From positions 1-55,468 of the forward strand of contig VYFG01000043.1 in the NCBI GenBank assembly GCA_009842505.1: DNA of 55,468 nucleotides. Reading direction: 5' to 3'. The notes under the pieces were generated by a model. It was not told the origin of the DNA. It did no database searches and worked only from the letters and a program-made list of their open reading frames with translations. Numbering within the stretch: position 1 is the first letter of the stretch; every line of letters begins with the position of its first letter. Below, in pieces: positions 25,742-36,300 of the stretch. The translations under genes and the position numbers were made by a program. The stretch comes from Gammaproteobacteria bacterium. GTDB lineage: Bacteria > Pseudomonadota > Gammaproteobacteria > Arenicellales > Poriferihabitantaceae.

Positions 25742-28700
25742 ATGACAGAGCCGGAGCGGCAACGGATTCGCATGGCCTACCTTGAGGATGAGGCCACCGC
25801 CATCCGGAGGCTGATGGCGTTGCTGGACCTGGATGCGGGGTCCCGGCAACGGATCAGTGCGGCAGGCGCCGACTTGGTCAGGCGGGTAAGGGACCACCAT
25901 GCCCCGGGTGTCATGCAGTCCTTCCTGGTGGAGTACGGACTGTCCACCCACGAAGGGGTGGCCCTCATGTGCCTCGCGGAGGCATTGCTCAGGGTGCCGG
26001 ATGCGGAAACCATCGACGCCCTGATCCAGGACAAGATCGTGCCCCATGACTGGGCCTCCCACATCGGTGATTCTGGCTCCATCCTGGTGAATGCCTCGAC
26101 CTGGGCGCTGCTGCTGACCGGCAGGATGCTTGAGGAAGAGGCCGAGGGGGTGGTCGGTGCGCTGCACGGCGTGTTGCGCAGACTGGGAGAGCCCGTGGTG
26201 CGCCGAGCGGTGGAGGCCGCGATGCGGGAGATGGGGGAACAGTTCGTGCTCGGCCAGGATATCGACGAGGCCCAGGCCCGCGGCGCACTGATGGAAGAGG
26301 AGGGTTACACCTATTCCTACGACATGCTGGGCGAGGCGGCACGCACCGAGGCCGATGCCCGCAGGTACCACGCGGCCTACCTGGCGGCGATACGGGCCAT
26401 CGGCGCCAGGGCCCGTTCCGGAGACCTGCGGGACAATCCCGGCATTTCCGTCAAGCTGACCGCCCTGCACCCGCGTTACGAATTCGTCCAGGCCGACCGC
26501 ATGCTGCCGCTGATGTGCGACCGGGTGCTGGAACTTTGCCGATCCGCGCGGCAGGCCCGCGTGGGGCTCAATATCGACGCCGAGGAGGCGGACAGGCTGG
26601 AAGTGTCCCTGGATGTTGTCGAAAGGGTCCTGCCCGACCCGTCGCTTGCGGGCTGGGACGGTTTCGGCGTCGTGGTGCAGGCCTATGGACAGCGCGCGGT
26701 CCCGGTGCTGGACTGGTTGTACGGACTGGCCTCAAGACATGGCCGCCGCATCATGGTCCGTCTGGTGAAGGGAGCTTACTGGGACACCGAGATCAAGCGC
26801 GCGCAGGTGAACGGCTTGCCGGGATTCCCGGTATTCACCCGCAAGGCCGCCACCGATGTCAGCTATCTCGCCTGCGCCCGCAGGCTGCTTGGCATGCGTG
26901 ACCTGGTCTATCCCCAGTTCGCCACCCACAACGCCCATACCATGGCGGCGGTGCTTCACCTGGCGGGAGAAGACCGGGAGGGATTCGAGTTCCAGCGCCT
27001 CCACGGCATGGGGGAGGCGCTGCATGAAATCGTGCGCGAACAGGCGGAGACCCGTTGCCGTATCTATGCACCCGTGGGCACCCACGAGGACCTGCTGGCC
27101 TATCTGGTGCGAAGGTTGCTCGAGAACGGTGCCAATTCGAGCTTCGTCAACCAGATAGTGGACACGGCGATCAGTCCGGAAACAATCGCGCGGGACCCAG
27201 TGGCCGCAATCGGGGCGCTTGACTCCATGCCGAACCCGAAGATTCCGCCGCCCCTGGACCTGTACGCACCCGGGCGGCTCAACTCCCGGGGATACGACGT
27301 CAACCATCCGGACATCTGCGGGGAGCTGCTGGCAGCCCGCGATCCATGGCTGGCGGGATTCTGCTGGGATTTCGCGCCGGGCGCGGGCGATGCGGTGGCG
27401 GTCGGGAACCCTGCGGACCCGGCCGAAACGGTCGGCCGGATCGCGCCCTGCGACCCGGCGGAGCTGCCCGCCGTGGTGGCAAGGGCAGTGGCCGCTTTCC
27501 CGGGCTGGTCCGCGCTTCCGGTTGCCGATCGGGCCCGGGGGCTGTTGCGGGCCGCGGACCTGTACGAGGAACATAGCGGGGAATGGCTCGCACTGCTGGC
27601 CCGGGAGGCGGGAAAGACCCTGGTGGACTCGATCGCCGAGATTCGCGAGGCCGTGGACTTTCTGCGCTATTACGCCACCATGGCCCCGCAGGCGGAACGG
27701 TACACCGTGGCAAGGGGGGCCATTGTCTGCATATCCCCCTGGAATTTTCCCCTGGCCATCTTCACCGGCCAGGTCGCCGCCGCGCTGGTCACCGGCAACA
27801 CCGTGCTCGCGAAGCCGGCGGAGCAGACGCCGCTGATCGCCGGGAGGGCGGTGGGGCTTCTGCACCAGGCGGGCATCCCGTCGGACGTGCTGCAACTGGT
27901 CATCGGCGATGGCGAGACCGCGGGCGCCGCGCTGACGGCCCGGGCCGAGATCGCCGGGGTCTGCTTTACCGGGTCCACGGACGTGGCCGCGGTCATCAAC
28001 CGGCAACTGGCCAGGACGGCGGCACCGGACGCCATGCTGATCGCGGAAACCGGCGGTATCAATGTCATGATCGTGGACTCGACCGCGCTGCTGGAACAGG
28101 CGGTGGCGGATATCGTGGAAGGCGCGTTCCGCAGCGCGGGACAGCGATGCTCGGCCCTGCGTGTCCTGTATGTCCAGAGCAGTATCCGGGACCGGTTGCT
28201 CGAGATGCTGTTCGGGGCCATGGAAGCGCTGTCCGTGGGTGATCCGCTCGCCCTGTCCACGGACGTGGGTCCCGTCATAGACGGGGAGTCGGCGGCCCGG
28301 ATCCTGGCATACCGTGAACGGTGCCGGGCCGAGGGCCGGTTGCTGTTCGAGCTGGACGTGCCGCCTGCGGGGCATTTCGTGCCACCCATGGTGGTCGCGG
28401 TCGGGGGCGTCGGGGAGGTGGCCGAGGAGATATTCGGCCCGATCCTGCACGTGGCCTCATTCGAGGCACCGGAAATCTCCCGGGTCGTGGATGCCGTCAA
28501 CGCGGCCGGGTACGGCCTCACGTTCGGATTGCATACCCGCATCGACCGGCGCGCGCAGGATGTCATCAATCACGTGCGGGCGGGCAATATCTATGTGAAC
28601 CGCAACCAGACCGGCGCCGTCGTGGGCTCCCAGCCATTCGGCGGGGAGGGCCTTTCCGGTACCGGCCCCAAGGCCGGCGGCCCCTACTACCTGCGCCGCT

Positions 28701-29386
28701 TTCGCCGGCGGGATGATCCCCCTGCCGACGGAAGCGGGAGCCCCGTGGGCCAGGTTCCGCAGGGGGCGCTGGACAGGGCCGCCGGAGACCTTGGGCAACT
28801 TTCCGGGGGAGACGGCGGGGATAGGACGGTAACACTGCGGGAACTGCTCCGCGGGCGCGCCCCCGGAGCCATGGCGGCCGCTGCGGCCATGGACTGCGGG
28901 CCCGTGGATCTTCCGGGTCCCACCGGCGAATCCAACCGGATTGCCAGGCATCCCCTGGGTCTCGTGGTGTGCCTGTCGCATGATCCGGACGCACTCCTGG
29001 ACAGGGCCGTACAGGCCCTGAGGCCAGGCAACCGGGTGCTCGCGCTGGGTGCCGGGGCACAGGCGGCGCTGGCGCTCCTGTTGGGACAGGGACTGCCCCT
29101 GGCGGTACTGGATGGCGCGATTCATCCGGATCGGCTGGCCGATCTGAACCCGGATGCGGTATCCGCGGACGGCACCCAGGACCTGGCGGCGATTCTCCGC
29201 CGGCTGGCGGCCCGGGACGGACCGATCGTACGGCTGATCACGGAGCGCATCTACCCGGAGGCGTATGTTGTGGAACGTTCCATCTGCATCGACACCACGG
29301 CCGCAGGCGGCAACGCGGCCCTGCTGGCTGCCAGCGAGACGGAGGATGCCGGCACACATCCGGATGACCGGGTCGGGTACCCGTGA
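25742..29386 (+). CDS. putA: Bifunctional proline dehydrogenase / P5C dehydrogenase PutA
   Basis: 1214 residues from the ATG at 25742. PutA oxidises proline to glutamate: an FAD proline dehydrogenase barrel (about residues 170-470; SVKLTALHPRYEF, RLVKGAYWDTEIK, YPQFATHNAHT, YAPVGTHEDLLAYLVRRLLEN) and an NAD aldehyde dehydrogenase (about 540-985) with Glu769 (ETGGIN) and catalytic Cys803 (AGQRCSAL). It lacks the ribbon-helix-helix DNA-binding domain of E. coli PutA but has the C-terminal extension and conserved closing motif (YPEAYVVERSICIDTTAAGG), i.e. the type B architecture. It therefore cannot regulate its own promoter in the E. coli way. Electrons pass to the quinone pool at the inner membrane. 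Confidence 0.95.
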   Translation: MTEPERQRIRMAYLEDEATAIRRLMALLDLDAGSRQRISAAGADLVRRVRDHHAPGVMQSFLVEYGLSTHEGVALMCLAEALLRVPDAETIDALIQDKIVPHDWASHIGDSGSILVNASTWALLLTGRMLEEEAEGVVGALHGVLRRLGEPVVRRAVEAAMREMGEQFVLGQDIDEAQARGALMEEEGYTYSYDMLGEAARTEADARRYHAAYLAAIRAIGARARSGDLRDNPGISVKLTALHPRYEFVQADRMLPLMCDRVLELCRSARQARVGLNIDAEEADRLEVSLDVVERVLPDPSLAGWDGFGVVVQAYGQRAVPVLDWLYGLASRHGRRIMVRLVKGAYWDTEIKRAQVNGLPGFPVFTRKAATDVSYLACARRLLGMRDLVYPQFATHNAHTMAAVLHLAGEDREGFEFQRLHGMGEALHEIVREQAETRCRIYAPVGTHEDLLAYLVRRLLENGANSSFVNQIVDTAISPETIARDPVAAIGALDSMPNPKIPPPLDLYAPGRLNSRGYDVNHPDICGELLAARDPWLAGFCWDFAPGAGDAVAVGNPADPAETVGRIAPCDPAELPAVVARAVAAFPGWSALPVADRARGLLRAADLYEEHSGEWLALLAREAGKTLVDSIAEIREAVDFLRYYATMAPQAERYTVARGAIVCISPWNFPLAIFTGQVAAALVTGNTVLAKPAEQTPLIAGRAVGLLHQAGIPSDVLQLVIGDGETAGAALTARAEIAGVCFTGSTDVAAVINRQLARTAAPDAMLIAETGGINVMIVDSTALLEQAVADIVEGAFRSAGQRCSALRVLYVQSSIRDRLLEMLFGAMEALSVGDPLALSTDVGPVIDGESAARILAYRERCRAEGRLLFELDVPPAGHFVPPMVVAVGGVGEVAEEIFGPILHVASFEAPEISRVVDAVNAAGYGLTFGLHTRIDRRAQDVINHVRAGNIYVNRNQTGAVVGSQPFGGEGLSGTGPKAGGPYYLRRFRRRDDPPADGSGSPVGQVPQGALDRAAGDLGQLSGGDGGDRTVTLRELLRGRAPGAMAAAAAMDCGPVDLPGPTGESNRIARHPLGLVVCLSHDPDALLDRAVQALRPGNRVLALGAGAQAALALLLGQGLPLAVLDGAIHPDRLADLNPDAVSADGTQDLAAILRRLAARDGPIVRLITERIYPEAYVVERSICIDTTAAGGNAALLAASETEDAGTHPDDRVGYP

Positions 29387-29578
29387 AGCCGGGATACCGC
29401 AGTGGCGCGGCCGATGTCCGGGCCCGGGCCCTGGGCCGGTTGAAAGCGGGACCTGAAGCCGGCGGAGCCACGTTCCCGGATTGTGTTGCCGCCCAGGTGG
29501 CCCACCTGGCCCTGGATGAAGACGGACACTCTCTTCCACGGGGAGTCTTGCATCCACTTCTGTGCTATCTTTCCCGAC

Positions 29579-30601
29579 ATGGAAGCCACTGACACCGCAT
29601 TCATCCGGGCACTGCCCAAGATCGAGCTGCACTGTCACATCGAGGGAACGCTGGAGCCGGAACTGGTGTTTGACCTGGCGGAACGAAACGGAATCGGGCT
29701 TTCGTACCCGTCGGTGGAGTCCCTCCGGGAGGCGTACTCGTTCACGCGCCTGCAGGATTTTCTCGACATCTACTACGAGGGTATGAATGTCCTGCGCACG
29801 GAACAGGATTTCTTCGATCTGACCTGGGCGTACCTGGTTCGCGGTAACGCGCAGAACCTGCGCCATACGGAAATTTTCTTCGACCCCCAGGGACACGTGG
29901 ACCGGGGGATACCGTTTGAAACCGCCGTCCTCGGTATCACCTCGGCGCTGGACCGCGCCGAGCGGGAATTCGGCATCAGTTCGGAACTGGTCATGTGCTT
30001 CCTCCGCCACCTGGACGAACAGGAGGCATTCCGGACCCTGGATCAGGCCGAGCCGTTCCGTGACCGGATCATCGCGGTGGGCCTGGACTCGAGCGAACGG
30101 GGCAACCCCCCGGAGAAATTCGAACGGGTATTCCAGGAGGCTGCCAGGCGGGGTTACCGGCGGGTTGCGCATGCCGGCGAGGAAGGACCGCCGGAATATG
30201 TCTACGGCGCCCTGGACAGCCTGGGCGTGGAACGCGTCGATCACGGCAACAGCTGTCTCGAAGCTCCGGAGCTTGTCCGCCGCCTGGTCCGCGAACAGGT
30301 GCCGCTGACCGTGTGCCCCCTGTCCAACCTGCGGCTCTGTGTGGTCGAGTCCATGGAGCGGCACCCCCTGGCGGAGATGCTGGACCATGGTCTGAAAGCC
30401 ACGGTCAATTCCGATGATCCCGCCTATTTCGGCGGGTACATGAACGAGAACCTGGAGGCGGTGGCAGGCGCCCTTGACCTGGGCCGGGACCAGCTGGTGC
30501 AGCTCACCCGGAACGCCGTGGACGCGGTGTTTGCGCCGCAATCGCGGCGCCAGGCCCTGAACGACGAGCTCGACAAGTTTCTGGCATCCGCAGATGGCTG
30601 A
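29579..30601 (+). CDS. Adenine deaminase (adenosine-deaminase superfamily, type 2)
   Basis: 340 residues from the ATG at 29579. The start motif PKIELHCHIEGTLEPELVF is typical of adenine rather than adenosine deaminases (which have HxHLDGS). Zinc and catalytic residues are visible in HCH (about 18-20), HAGEEGPPEYVY (about 197-208), DHGNS and VNSDDPAYFGGY (about 277-288). The enzyme converts adenine to hypoxanthine plus ammonia in purine salvage. It is preceded by a 192-base gap after putA and overlaps the next gene by 8 bases. Confidence 0.88.
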   Translation: MEATDTAFIRALPKIELHCHIEGTLEPELVFDLAERNGIGLSYPSVESLREAYSFTRLQDFLDIYYEGMNVLRTEQDFFDLTWAYLVRGNAQNLRHTEIFFDPQGHVDRGIPFETAVLGITSALDRAEREFGISSELVMCFLRHLDEQEAFRTLDQAEPFRDRIIAVGLDSSERGNPPEKFERVFQEAARRGYRRVAHAGEEGPPEYVYGALDSLGVERVDHGNSCLEAPELVRRLVREQVPLTVCPLSNLRLCVVESMERHPLAEMLDHGLKATVNSDDPAYFGGYMNENLEAVAGALDLGRDQLVQLTRNAVDAVFAPQSRRQALNDELDKFLASADG

Positions 30602-31838
30602 CGACAGCGGACGAATCCAATGCCCCAACTGCGGCCAGGAGATTGACGTCAACGACGTGCTGGCCCACCGCATCGAGAACCGGCTGCGCGGCGAACTCGA
30701 GGCAAAACACAGGGAGCAGGAGGAACAGGTCCGCGCACGGATGGAGGAAGTCGGCCGCCAGCAGGCAGCGCTTCAGGAGGCGCAAGAACGCCAGGCAAGG
30801 GAAACCGAGGAGGCCATTGCCCTCGGCATCAAGGAGCGGGAGGCGGAACTGGCGCAGCAGTTGAAATGCCGGCTCGAGTCCGAGCAGGAGGACAAGATCG
30901 GGTCGCTTGAGCGGGAACTCGGCGAGAAGAACGAGAAACTGAAGGCCTTTCACCGCGCCCAGGCGGACATCGCGCGGCTGAAACGGGAGAAGGACGAACT
31001 GTCGGACGTTGTCCAGGCGGAAGCCGAGAAGAAGCTGACCAGGGAACGGGAACAGATCAAGCGGAGCCTGGAGGAAAAGGCGCGGCTGGACATGGCGGAA
31101 CGTGACAAGGTGATCTCCGACCTGAACCGCCAGTTGCAGGATGCCCAGCGCAGGGCCGAGCAGGGCTCCACGCAATTGCAGGGAGAAGTGCAGGAGCTTG
31201 CCATCGAGGACTGGCTGCGGGCGCGGTTTCCCCTGGATACCGTCGAGGAGATCAAGAAGGGTGCGCGGGGTGCGGATTGCCTGCAGACCGTCCATACGCG
31301 CAGTCGCCAGAACTGCGGGACGATCTACTACGAGAGCAAGCGCGCAAAGGCGTTTCAGCCCGGCTGGATCGAGAAGTTCCGGCAGGATATCCGGGAGAAG
31401 GGAGCCGATGCGGGGGTCCTCGTGACCCAGACCATGCCCCCGGACATGGACGGCATGGGGCAGCGAGACGGCATCTGGATCTGCAGCTTCGAGGAATTCG
31501 GCAATCTGGCCGTCGTATTGCGGGACGGGATCATTCGCCTGAGCGAGGCTGTCGCCGCCCGGGAGAACCGGGGTGACAAGATGGGCATGCTGTACGATTA
31601 CCTCACCGGAAATGAATTCCGTCAGCAGGTCGAGGCCATCGTGGAGGGGTTTACCCAGATGCAAACGGACCTGGAGTCCGAGAAGCGCTCCATGCAGACG
31701 ATCTGGAAGAAGCGCGAGAAGCAGATCGAGAAGGTGCTGTTGAGCACCAACCACATGTACGGCTCCATCCGCGGCATCGCGGGCAACACGATCCCGCAGG
31801 TGTCATTGCTGGAGCTCGACGACGAGGCCGCCGAATAG
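30594..31838 (+). CDS. DUF2130 coiled-coil protein
   Basis: 414 residues. A short CPNCGQEIDVNDVLAHRIE zinc-ribbon-like start (about 9-27) leads into about 170 residues of uninterrupted charged coiled coil, then a DUF2130 C-terminal domain (LAIEDWLRARFPLDTVEEIKKG about 202-223 in two parts, GTIYYESKRAKAFQPGWIEKF, GADAGVLVTQTMP). The core IYYESKR resembles the D/E-x-K patch of restriction-like nucleases, and the family is sometimes annotated as a topoisomerase- or nuclease-like protein; no activity is proven to my knowledge. Overlaps the adenine deaminase gene by 8 bases. Confidence 0.87.
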   Translation: MADDSGRIQCPNCGQEIDVNDVLAHRIENRLRGELEAKHREQEEQVRARMEEVGRQQAALQEAQERQARETEEAIALGIKEREAELAQQLKCRLESEQEDKIGSLERELGEKNEKLKAFHRAQADIARLKREKDELSDVVQAEAEKKLTREREQIKRSLEEKARLDMAERDKVISDLNRQLQDAQRRAEQGSTQLQGEVQELAIEDWLRARFPLDTVEEIKKGARGADCLQTVHTRSRQNCGTIYYESKRAKAFQPGWIEKFRQDIREKGADAGVLVTQTMPPDMDGMGQRDGIWICSFEEFGNLAVVLRDGIIRLSEAVAARENRGDKMGMLYDYLTGNEFRQQVEAIVEGFTQMQTDLESEKRSMQTIWKKREKQIEKVLLSTNHMYGSIRGIAGNTIPQVSLLELDDEAAE

Positions 31839-31870
31839 CGCCCGGCGTATCCGGGTTCGGGTTCCCCGGT

Positions 31871-32629
31871 TCAGGCGAGCCGGAATGCCTTGCCGCTCTG
31901 GCTTTCCCCCACCCCCGAGACCAGATGGAGGAACCCGTTGATCACCGCCGGATCGGTGACCGGCTTGAGGCGTGCGCGGTTTTCGCCCGGATAGAAACGA
32001 CGCCTGAGGTCGGAATCCACCGGCCCGATGTCCAGGGTGTTGAACCGGATATCCGGGTGCTCTTCCGCGAGGATCTGGCAGAGGTTCTCCATGGCGGCAA
32101 GGGCGCAGCCGAGCGGTCCCCAATAGGCTTTTCCCTGTCGCCCGCAGGACAGGGTGTGGAGCACGACCGACGGGTTGTCCGCGGCCTGCAGGAGCGGGAC
32201 CATGGCGCGGATGAGCTGCATCGGCTGGCGGAGCACCCGCCACAGGCAGGTCTCCCAGGTCTCGACTTTCGACAGGGTTACCGGTGACAGCGGGGCGGAG
32301 GGGAGGTCCATGTGGACGATCCCGTGAAGGGCGCCCACTTCCTCCCCGAGGCTTTCAGCCAGCTGGGAAAAGTGATCCGCATCCGCCTTGTTCAGGTCCA
32401 TGGCAACGAGCAGCGGTTCGGGGTAGTTTTCCGCGACCAGCGAATCATACAGCTCCGCCAGCAGACGTTCCTTGCGCGTGCACAACAGGAGCGATGCCCC
32501 GTGGGAAGCCAGGGCGGTGGTCACGGCATGTCCCAGGTCGGACTGGGCGCCGGTTACCAGCAGGTTCCTCCCCCGCAGCAGTCCCGGCCCCGGGGTGAAA
32601 TCCGCCGGCAGGGATTGGGGAGAAACCAT
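31871..32629 (-). CDS. SDR-fold protein (YciK-like) lacking catalytic residues
   Basis: 252 residues from the ATG at 32629. The sequence follows the YciK/SDR fold: GRNLLVTGAQSDLGHAV (about 20-36), SCGRQGKAYWG (about 155-165), IRFNTLDIGPVDSDLRRRF. However the glycine motif TGxxxGxG is TGAQSDLG, the NNAG stretch is IVHMDL, and the YxxxK active site (GAYAASK in E. coli YciK) is GPLGCAL, so catalytic Tyr and Lys are both missing. It is probably an NAD(P)-sensing or structural pseudoenzyme. Divergent from crbR with a 73-base shared promoter region. Confidence 0.82.
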   Translation of the reverse strand: MVSPQSLPADFTPGPGLLRGRNLLVTGAQSDLGHAVTTALASHGASLLLCTRKERLLAELYDSLVAENYPEPLLVAMDLNKADADHFSQLAESLGEEVGALHGIVHMDLPSAPLSPVTLSKVETWETCLWRVLRQPMQLIRAMVPLLQAADNPSVVLHTLSCGRQGKAYWGPLGCALAAMENLCQILAEEHPDIRFNTLDIGPVDSDLRRRFYPGENRARLKPVTDPAVINGFLHLVSGVGESQSGKAFRLA

Positions 32630-32681
32630 GGACGGTGCTGCAAACTGGACTGGGCGGACAAGACCAAATACTATCATAGCA

Positions 32682-32698
32682 GGTGATCACCGTATCAC
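32682..32698. promoter_or_regulatory. Palindromic site before crbR
   Basis: GGTGATCACC (32682-32691) is a perfect 10-base palindrome, and GTGAT...ATCAC (32684-32698) forms an overlapping inverted repeat. It lies 5-21 bases before the crbR ATG in the 73-base divergent gap, so a bound protein could affect crbR and the SDR gene. Confidence 0.35.
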
Positions 32699-32702
32699 GG
32701 CC

Positions 32703-33356
32703 ATGAACAAGACCATCGTCATCTCCGATGACCATCCGCTTTTTCGCCAGGCTCTGCTGGCCGCGATCAAGCCCTTGTTCAGGACCGCAGACATCCTGGA
32801 AGTGGAGACACTGACGGCAACACTGGAGGTTCTGGAACAGGGAAAGGTCGATCTGCTGCTGCTGGATCTGCGCATGAGCGACAGCAGCGGTCTGGCCGGT
32901 CTCATCTACATCAAGAACAGCTACCCGGAAATGCCGGTCATCGTGGTGAGCGCGAGCGAGGGGGCGGAAACGGTGCGGGCCGCCATCCAGGCGGGGGCAT
33001 CGGGCTATATCGTCAAGTCCGCATCCTCCGGCCAGATCAGGGGCGCCATCGAACAGGTGACCCAAGGGGAAACCGCGGTCCCGGCATCCGCGTCCACAGC
33101 GGTGTCCGAAGCGGAACGCAAGCTCCTCGAGGCCATTGAGAACATCGCCCTTTTGACGCCCACACAGCTCAAGGTGCTGGTGAAGATGACCGAAGGCCTG
33201 CTCAACAAGCAGATTGCCTGGGAGATGGGCATTTCCGAGGCCACGGTGAAGTCCCATGTCACCGCGATCTTCCGCAAGCTCAATGTCCGCACGAGGACAC
33301 AGGCGGTGGTGGTGGCCAAGCAGCTGGACTTCGTGCTTTCGGATTCCGCCGGCTGA
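32703..33356 (+). CDS. crbR: NarL/LuxR-type response regulator (CrbR/ErdR-like)
   Basis: 217 residues from the ATG at 32703. Receiver domain with acidic pocket SDDH (8-11), phosphoacceptor Asp55 (LLLLDLRM) and Lys in IVKSA (about 102); C-terminal LuxR helix-turn-helix (LTPTQLKVLVKMTEGLLNKQIAWEMGISEATVKSHV region, about 150-190). Together with the neighbouring SSS-type kinase it matches the CrbS/CrbR (MxtR/ErdR) system that activates acetyl-CoA synthetase and acetate use in Vibrio and Pseudomonas. It converges with the kinase gene, 15 bases between stops. Confidence 0.87.
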   Translation: MNKTIVISDDHPLFRQALLAAIKPLFRTADILEVETLTATLEVLEQGKVDLLLLDLRMSDSSGLAGLIYIKNSYPEMPVIVVSASEGAETVRAAIQAGASGYIVKSASSGQIRGAIEQVTQGETAVPASASTAVSEAERKLLEAIENIALLTPTQLKVLVKMTEGLLNKQIAWEMGISEATVKSHVTAIFRKLNVRTRTQAVVVAKQLDFVLSDSAG

Positions 33357-33371
33357 GCGGGGCGGCGCCGT

Positions 33372-36300
33372 CTATCCGGCGCGTGTTTCAGCCTGCTCCG
33401 GTACCCAGGCCGGGTCTTCCCCCGGCCGTTCCGCCATGGCCCGCCTGAGCAGCGTGCGCAGGGACGAGGGGTCCACGGGTTTGGTGAGAAAATACATCCC
33501 TTCTGCGTGCGCCCGGCTGCGGATCGAGGGATCCTGCTCGGCGGAAATCATGACCCCGTAGCGTCCGACCCGGCCGGGCGGACAGGCTTCCCGCAGCAGG
33601 TCAAGGCCCGTTTCCGTATCCTCCAGATTGTAGTCCGCGATCACCACTTCCGGATCCGTCCGTCCCAGTGCGGCCCGGGCGGTGGCGATGTCGGGACAGG
33701 AAATCACCTGGCATCCCCAGAGCTTCAGGAGCACCTCCATGGCCTCCAGCGTTTCCAGGGCATCTTCCAGGCATAGGACCCGCAGACCGCTGAGGCGGCT
33801 GGCCGGCCTCCGCGGTTCCTGTTCCGCCCTCGTGGCCATCTGCAGACGCCGGACGGGCACCGAGATGCTGAATCGGCTGCCCCGGCCGAATTCGGATCTG
33901 ACCGTTACCGGATGCTCCAGCATCTGGGAAAGACGGTGGGTGATCGCCAGACCCAGTCCAAGGCCGTCCCCGTCGGATTGCCGGGTATCGTCCTGCACCC
34001 GGTGAAATTCCCGGAAGATCCGTTCCAGGTCTTCCTTCCTGATGCCGATTCCGGTGTCGTAGATTTCCAGCGACAGGCGGCTGCCGCGCAGCCGGCAGCC
34101 CACCAGGACTCCGCCCTCAGGGGTGTAGCGGATTGCATTGGTGATCAGGTTCTGCACCATGGAACGAAGCAGCCTCCGGTCGCTGCAAACGCCGATGTGG
34201 CGGTTGCGGACCTGCAGGGTCAGGCCCTTTTGCTCTGCGAGAGGCTCCATTTCCAGCGCCAGCTCCTCCAGCAGCTCGTGAATGTCGAAGACAGACAGTT
34301 CCGGCGTGATGCTGCCGGCATCCAGCTTGGAAATGTCCAGCAGGGCACGCAGCAGCCTGTCCGCGTTCACCAGGGAACGGTCCACCCTCGACGTCAGTTC
34401 CTGGATGGTGAGGTCGGTCAGTTCGCACTGCTCAAGGATGTTCTGGTTGAACAGCCTCGCGGCGTTGATCGGTTGCAGCAGGTCATGGCTCGCCGCGGCG
34501 AGAAACCGGGTCTTGCCCTCGGTCACCTCCTGCAGTTGCCGGTTGAGTTCCTCCAGGTCGCGGGTTCTTTCCATGACCCGGATTTCCAGGCTCTCGTTCG
34601 CCTTGCGCAACAGTTCCTCGGCATTGACCGTGTCGGTGATGTCGGTGTAGCTGGTGACAAAGCCCCCGCCCGGCATGGGATTACCCTGGGAACGGATGTA
34701 TCGCCCGTTGGGCCTTTTGCGTTCCTCGCTGTGGGGCTTGCCGGAACGGAAGCCCTCCATCCGCCTGGCCACCTGGCCCTTGCTGTTGCCCTCCCCATAC
34801 TCGCCGCGGGCCGCATTGTATCGGAGCACCTCCTCCACCGGCATGCCGACGTAGAGGAAATCCTCGGGGAATTCCAGCAGTTCGACGAAGCGGGTGTTCC
34901 AGGCAACGAGTTTCTGGTGCCGGTCGATTACGCTGACGCCCTGGCTGATGTGCTCGAATCCGGATTGCAGCAGTTCGCGGTTGAAGGTGATGGCCTGGGA
35001 TGTCTCATCCAGCATGACCACCAGGTCCTCGGCGCTGATGTCCCGCCCGAGCAGGGTTTTTGCCACCACGTGCCTTGCCGAGGAGGCGCCGATGACGCTG
35101 GCAATGGATCGCTCGATTTCCTGTACCAGTTCCCGGGGCACCGGGTCGTTTTCCTGGTGGCGGGCCGGTCCGCGCCCGGATCCGAATATCCGGTCGGACG
35201 CCGTCTCCCCGAGGATGCTCCGGCAAAGAGTCCGGGCATCGTGCACGGAGGCATGGTGACCTTCCCCCCGGAACAGGGGCATCGGATGCTCCACCGGCGT
35301 GGTATGCAGAAACACGCTCGCCTGGATCCTGTCCAGCAGGGAAGGCCGGAACCGGATGGAGCCGAGGATCAGGGCGCCGATGTTGAACGCCATGCTCCAG
35401 AAAACCCCGTGCACCAGCGGAGACAGGTCCTCGACCCCGAACAGGTGGTGCGGATGCAGCCAGGACGTCTCGCCAAAGATCAGGTTGACTTCCCGGTAGC
35501 CCAGCAGGGTGGGCAGGAGGAGGCAGTATCCCCAGGTGATGAACCCCAGTATGAGCCCGGCCACCGCGCCCCGCCGGTTGGCGCCGCGCCAGTAAAGCCC
35601 GGCCAGGGCCGCGGGCGCGAACTGCATGGTCGCGGCGAACGAGACCAGGCCGATGTTGGCGAGTCCCTGGCTGGTGTCAGAGAGCCGGAAATAGCCATAG
35701 GAGCACAGCAGGATGAGCGCGATGGAAATGCGCCGTATGGTGAGGATGATCCGGCTGAGACCGGGGTGCCGCAGGATGTTGAGGCGCCGTATGTAGATCA
35801 GCATCGGCATCACGATGTCGTTGCAGACCATGGTGCTGAGGCTGATGGCGGCGACAATCACCATGCCGGTCGCTGCCGAGATCCCGCCGATGAATGCCGC
35901 CGTCACCAGCAGGTTCTCACCGTGGCTGAGCGGCAGTATGAGGACAAACAGGTCCGCGTTGCCGCCCCCGGGAAGCAGGAGGTTGCCGGCAAGGGCAATG
36001 GGGATCACGGCGAGGCTCACCAGGATCAGGTACGCCGGCAACAGCCACCGGGCGCCCATCACCTGGTGGTGGTTGTCCGCCTCCACCACGGTGACATGGA
36101 ACTGTCGCGGCAGGAAGAGGATCGCGACCATGCTGAGGAGCATGCGGACCGTAAAATCCAAGAACGAGAAACCGGCCCCGGCATCCTCGCCCGTCGAGCC
36201 CATGTTCAGCCAGGAGACGCCGGGCGACGCCAGGGGAATTTCCGGGAGCAGCCGGAGACAGAAGACTCCGACGGCCAGGATGGCCAGCAGCTTCACCACC

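Noticed and set aside
28457..30673. Minus-strand open frame of over 700 codons
   Set aside because: Antisense to the putA 3' end and the adenine deaminase gene; no family features.
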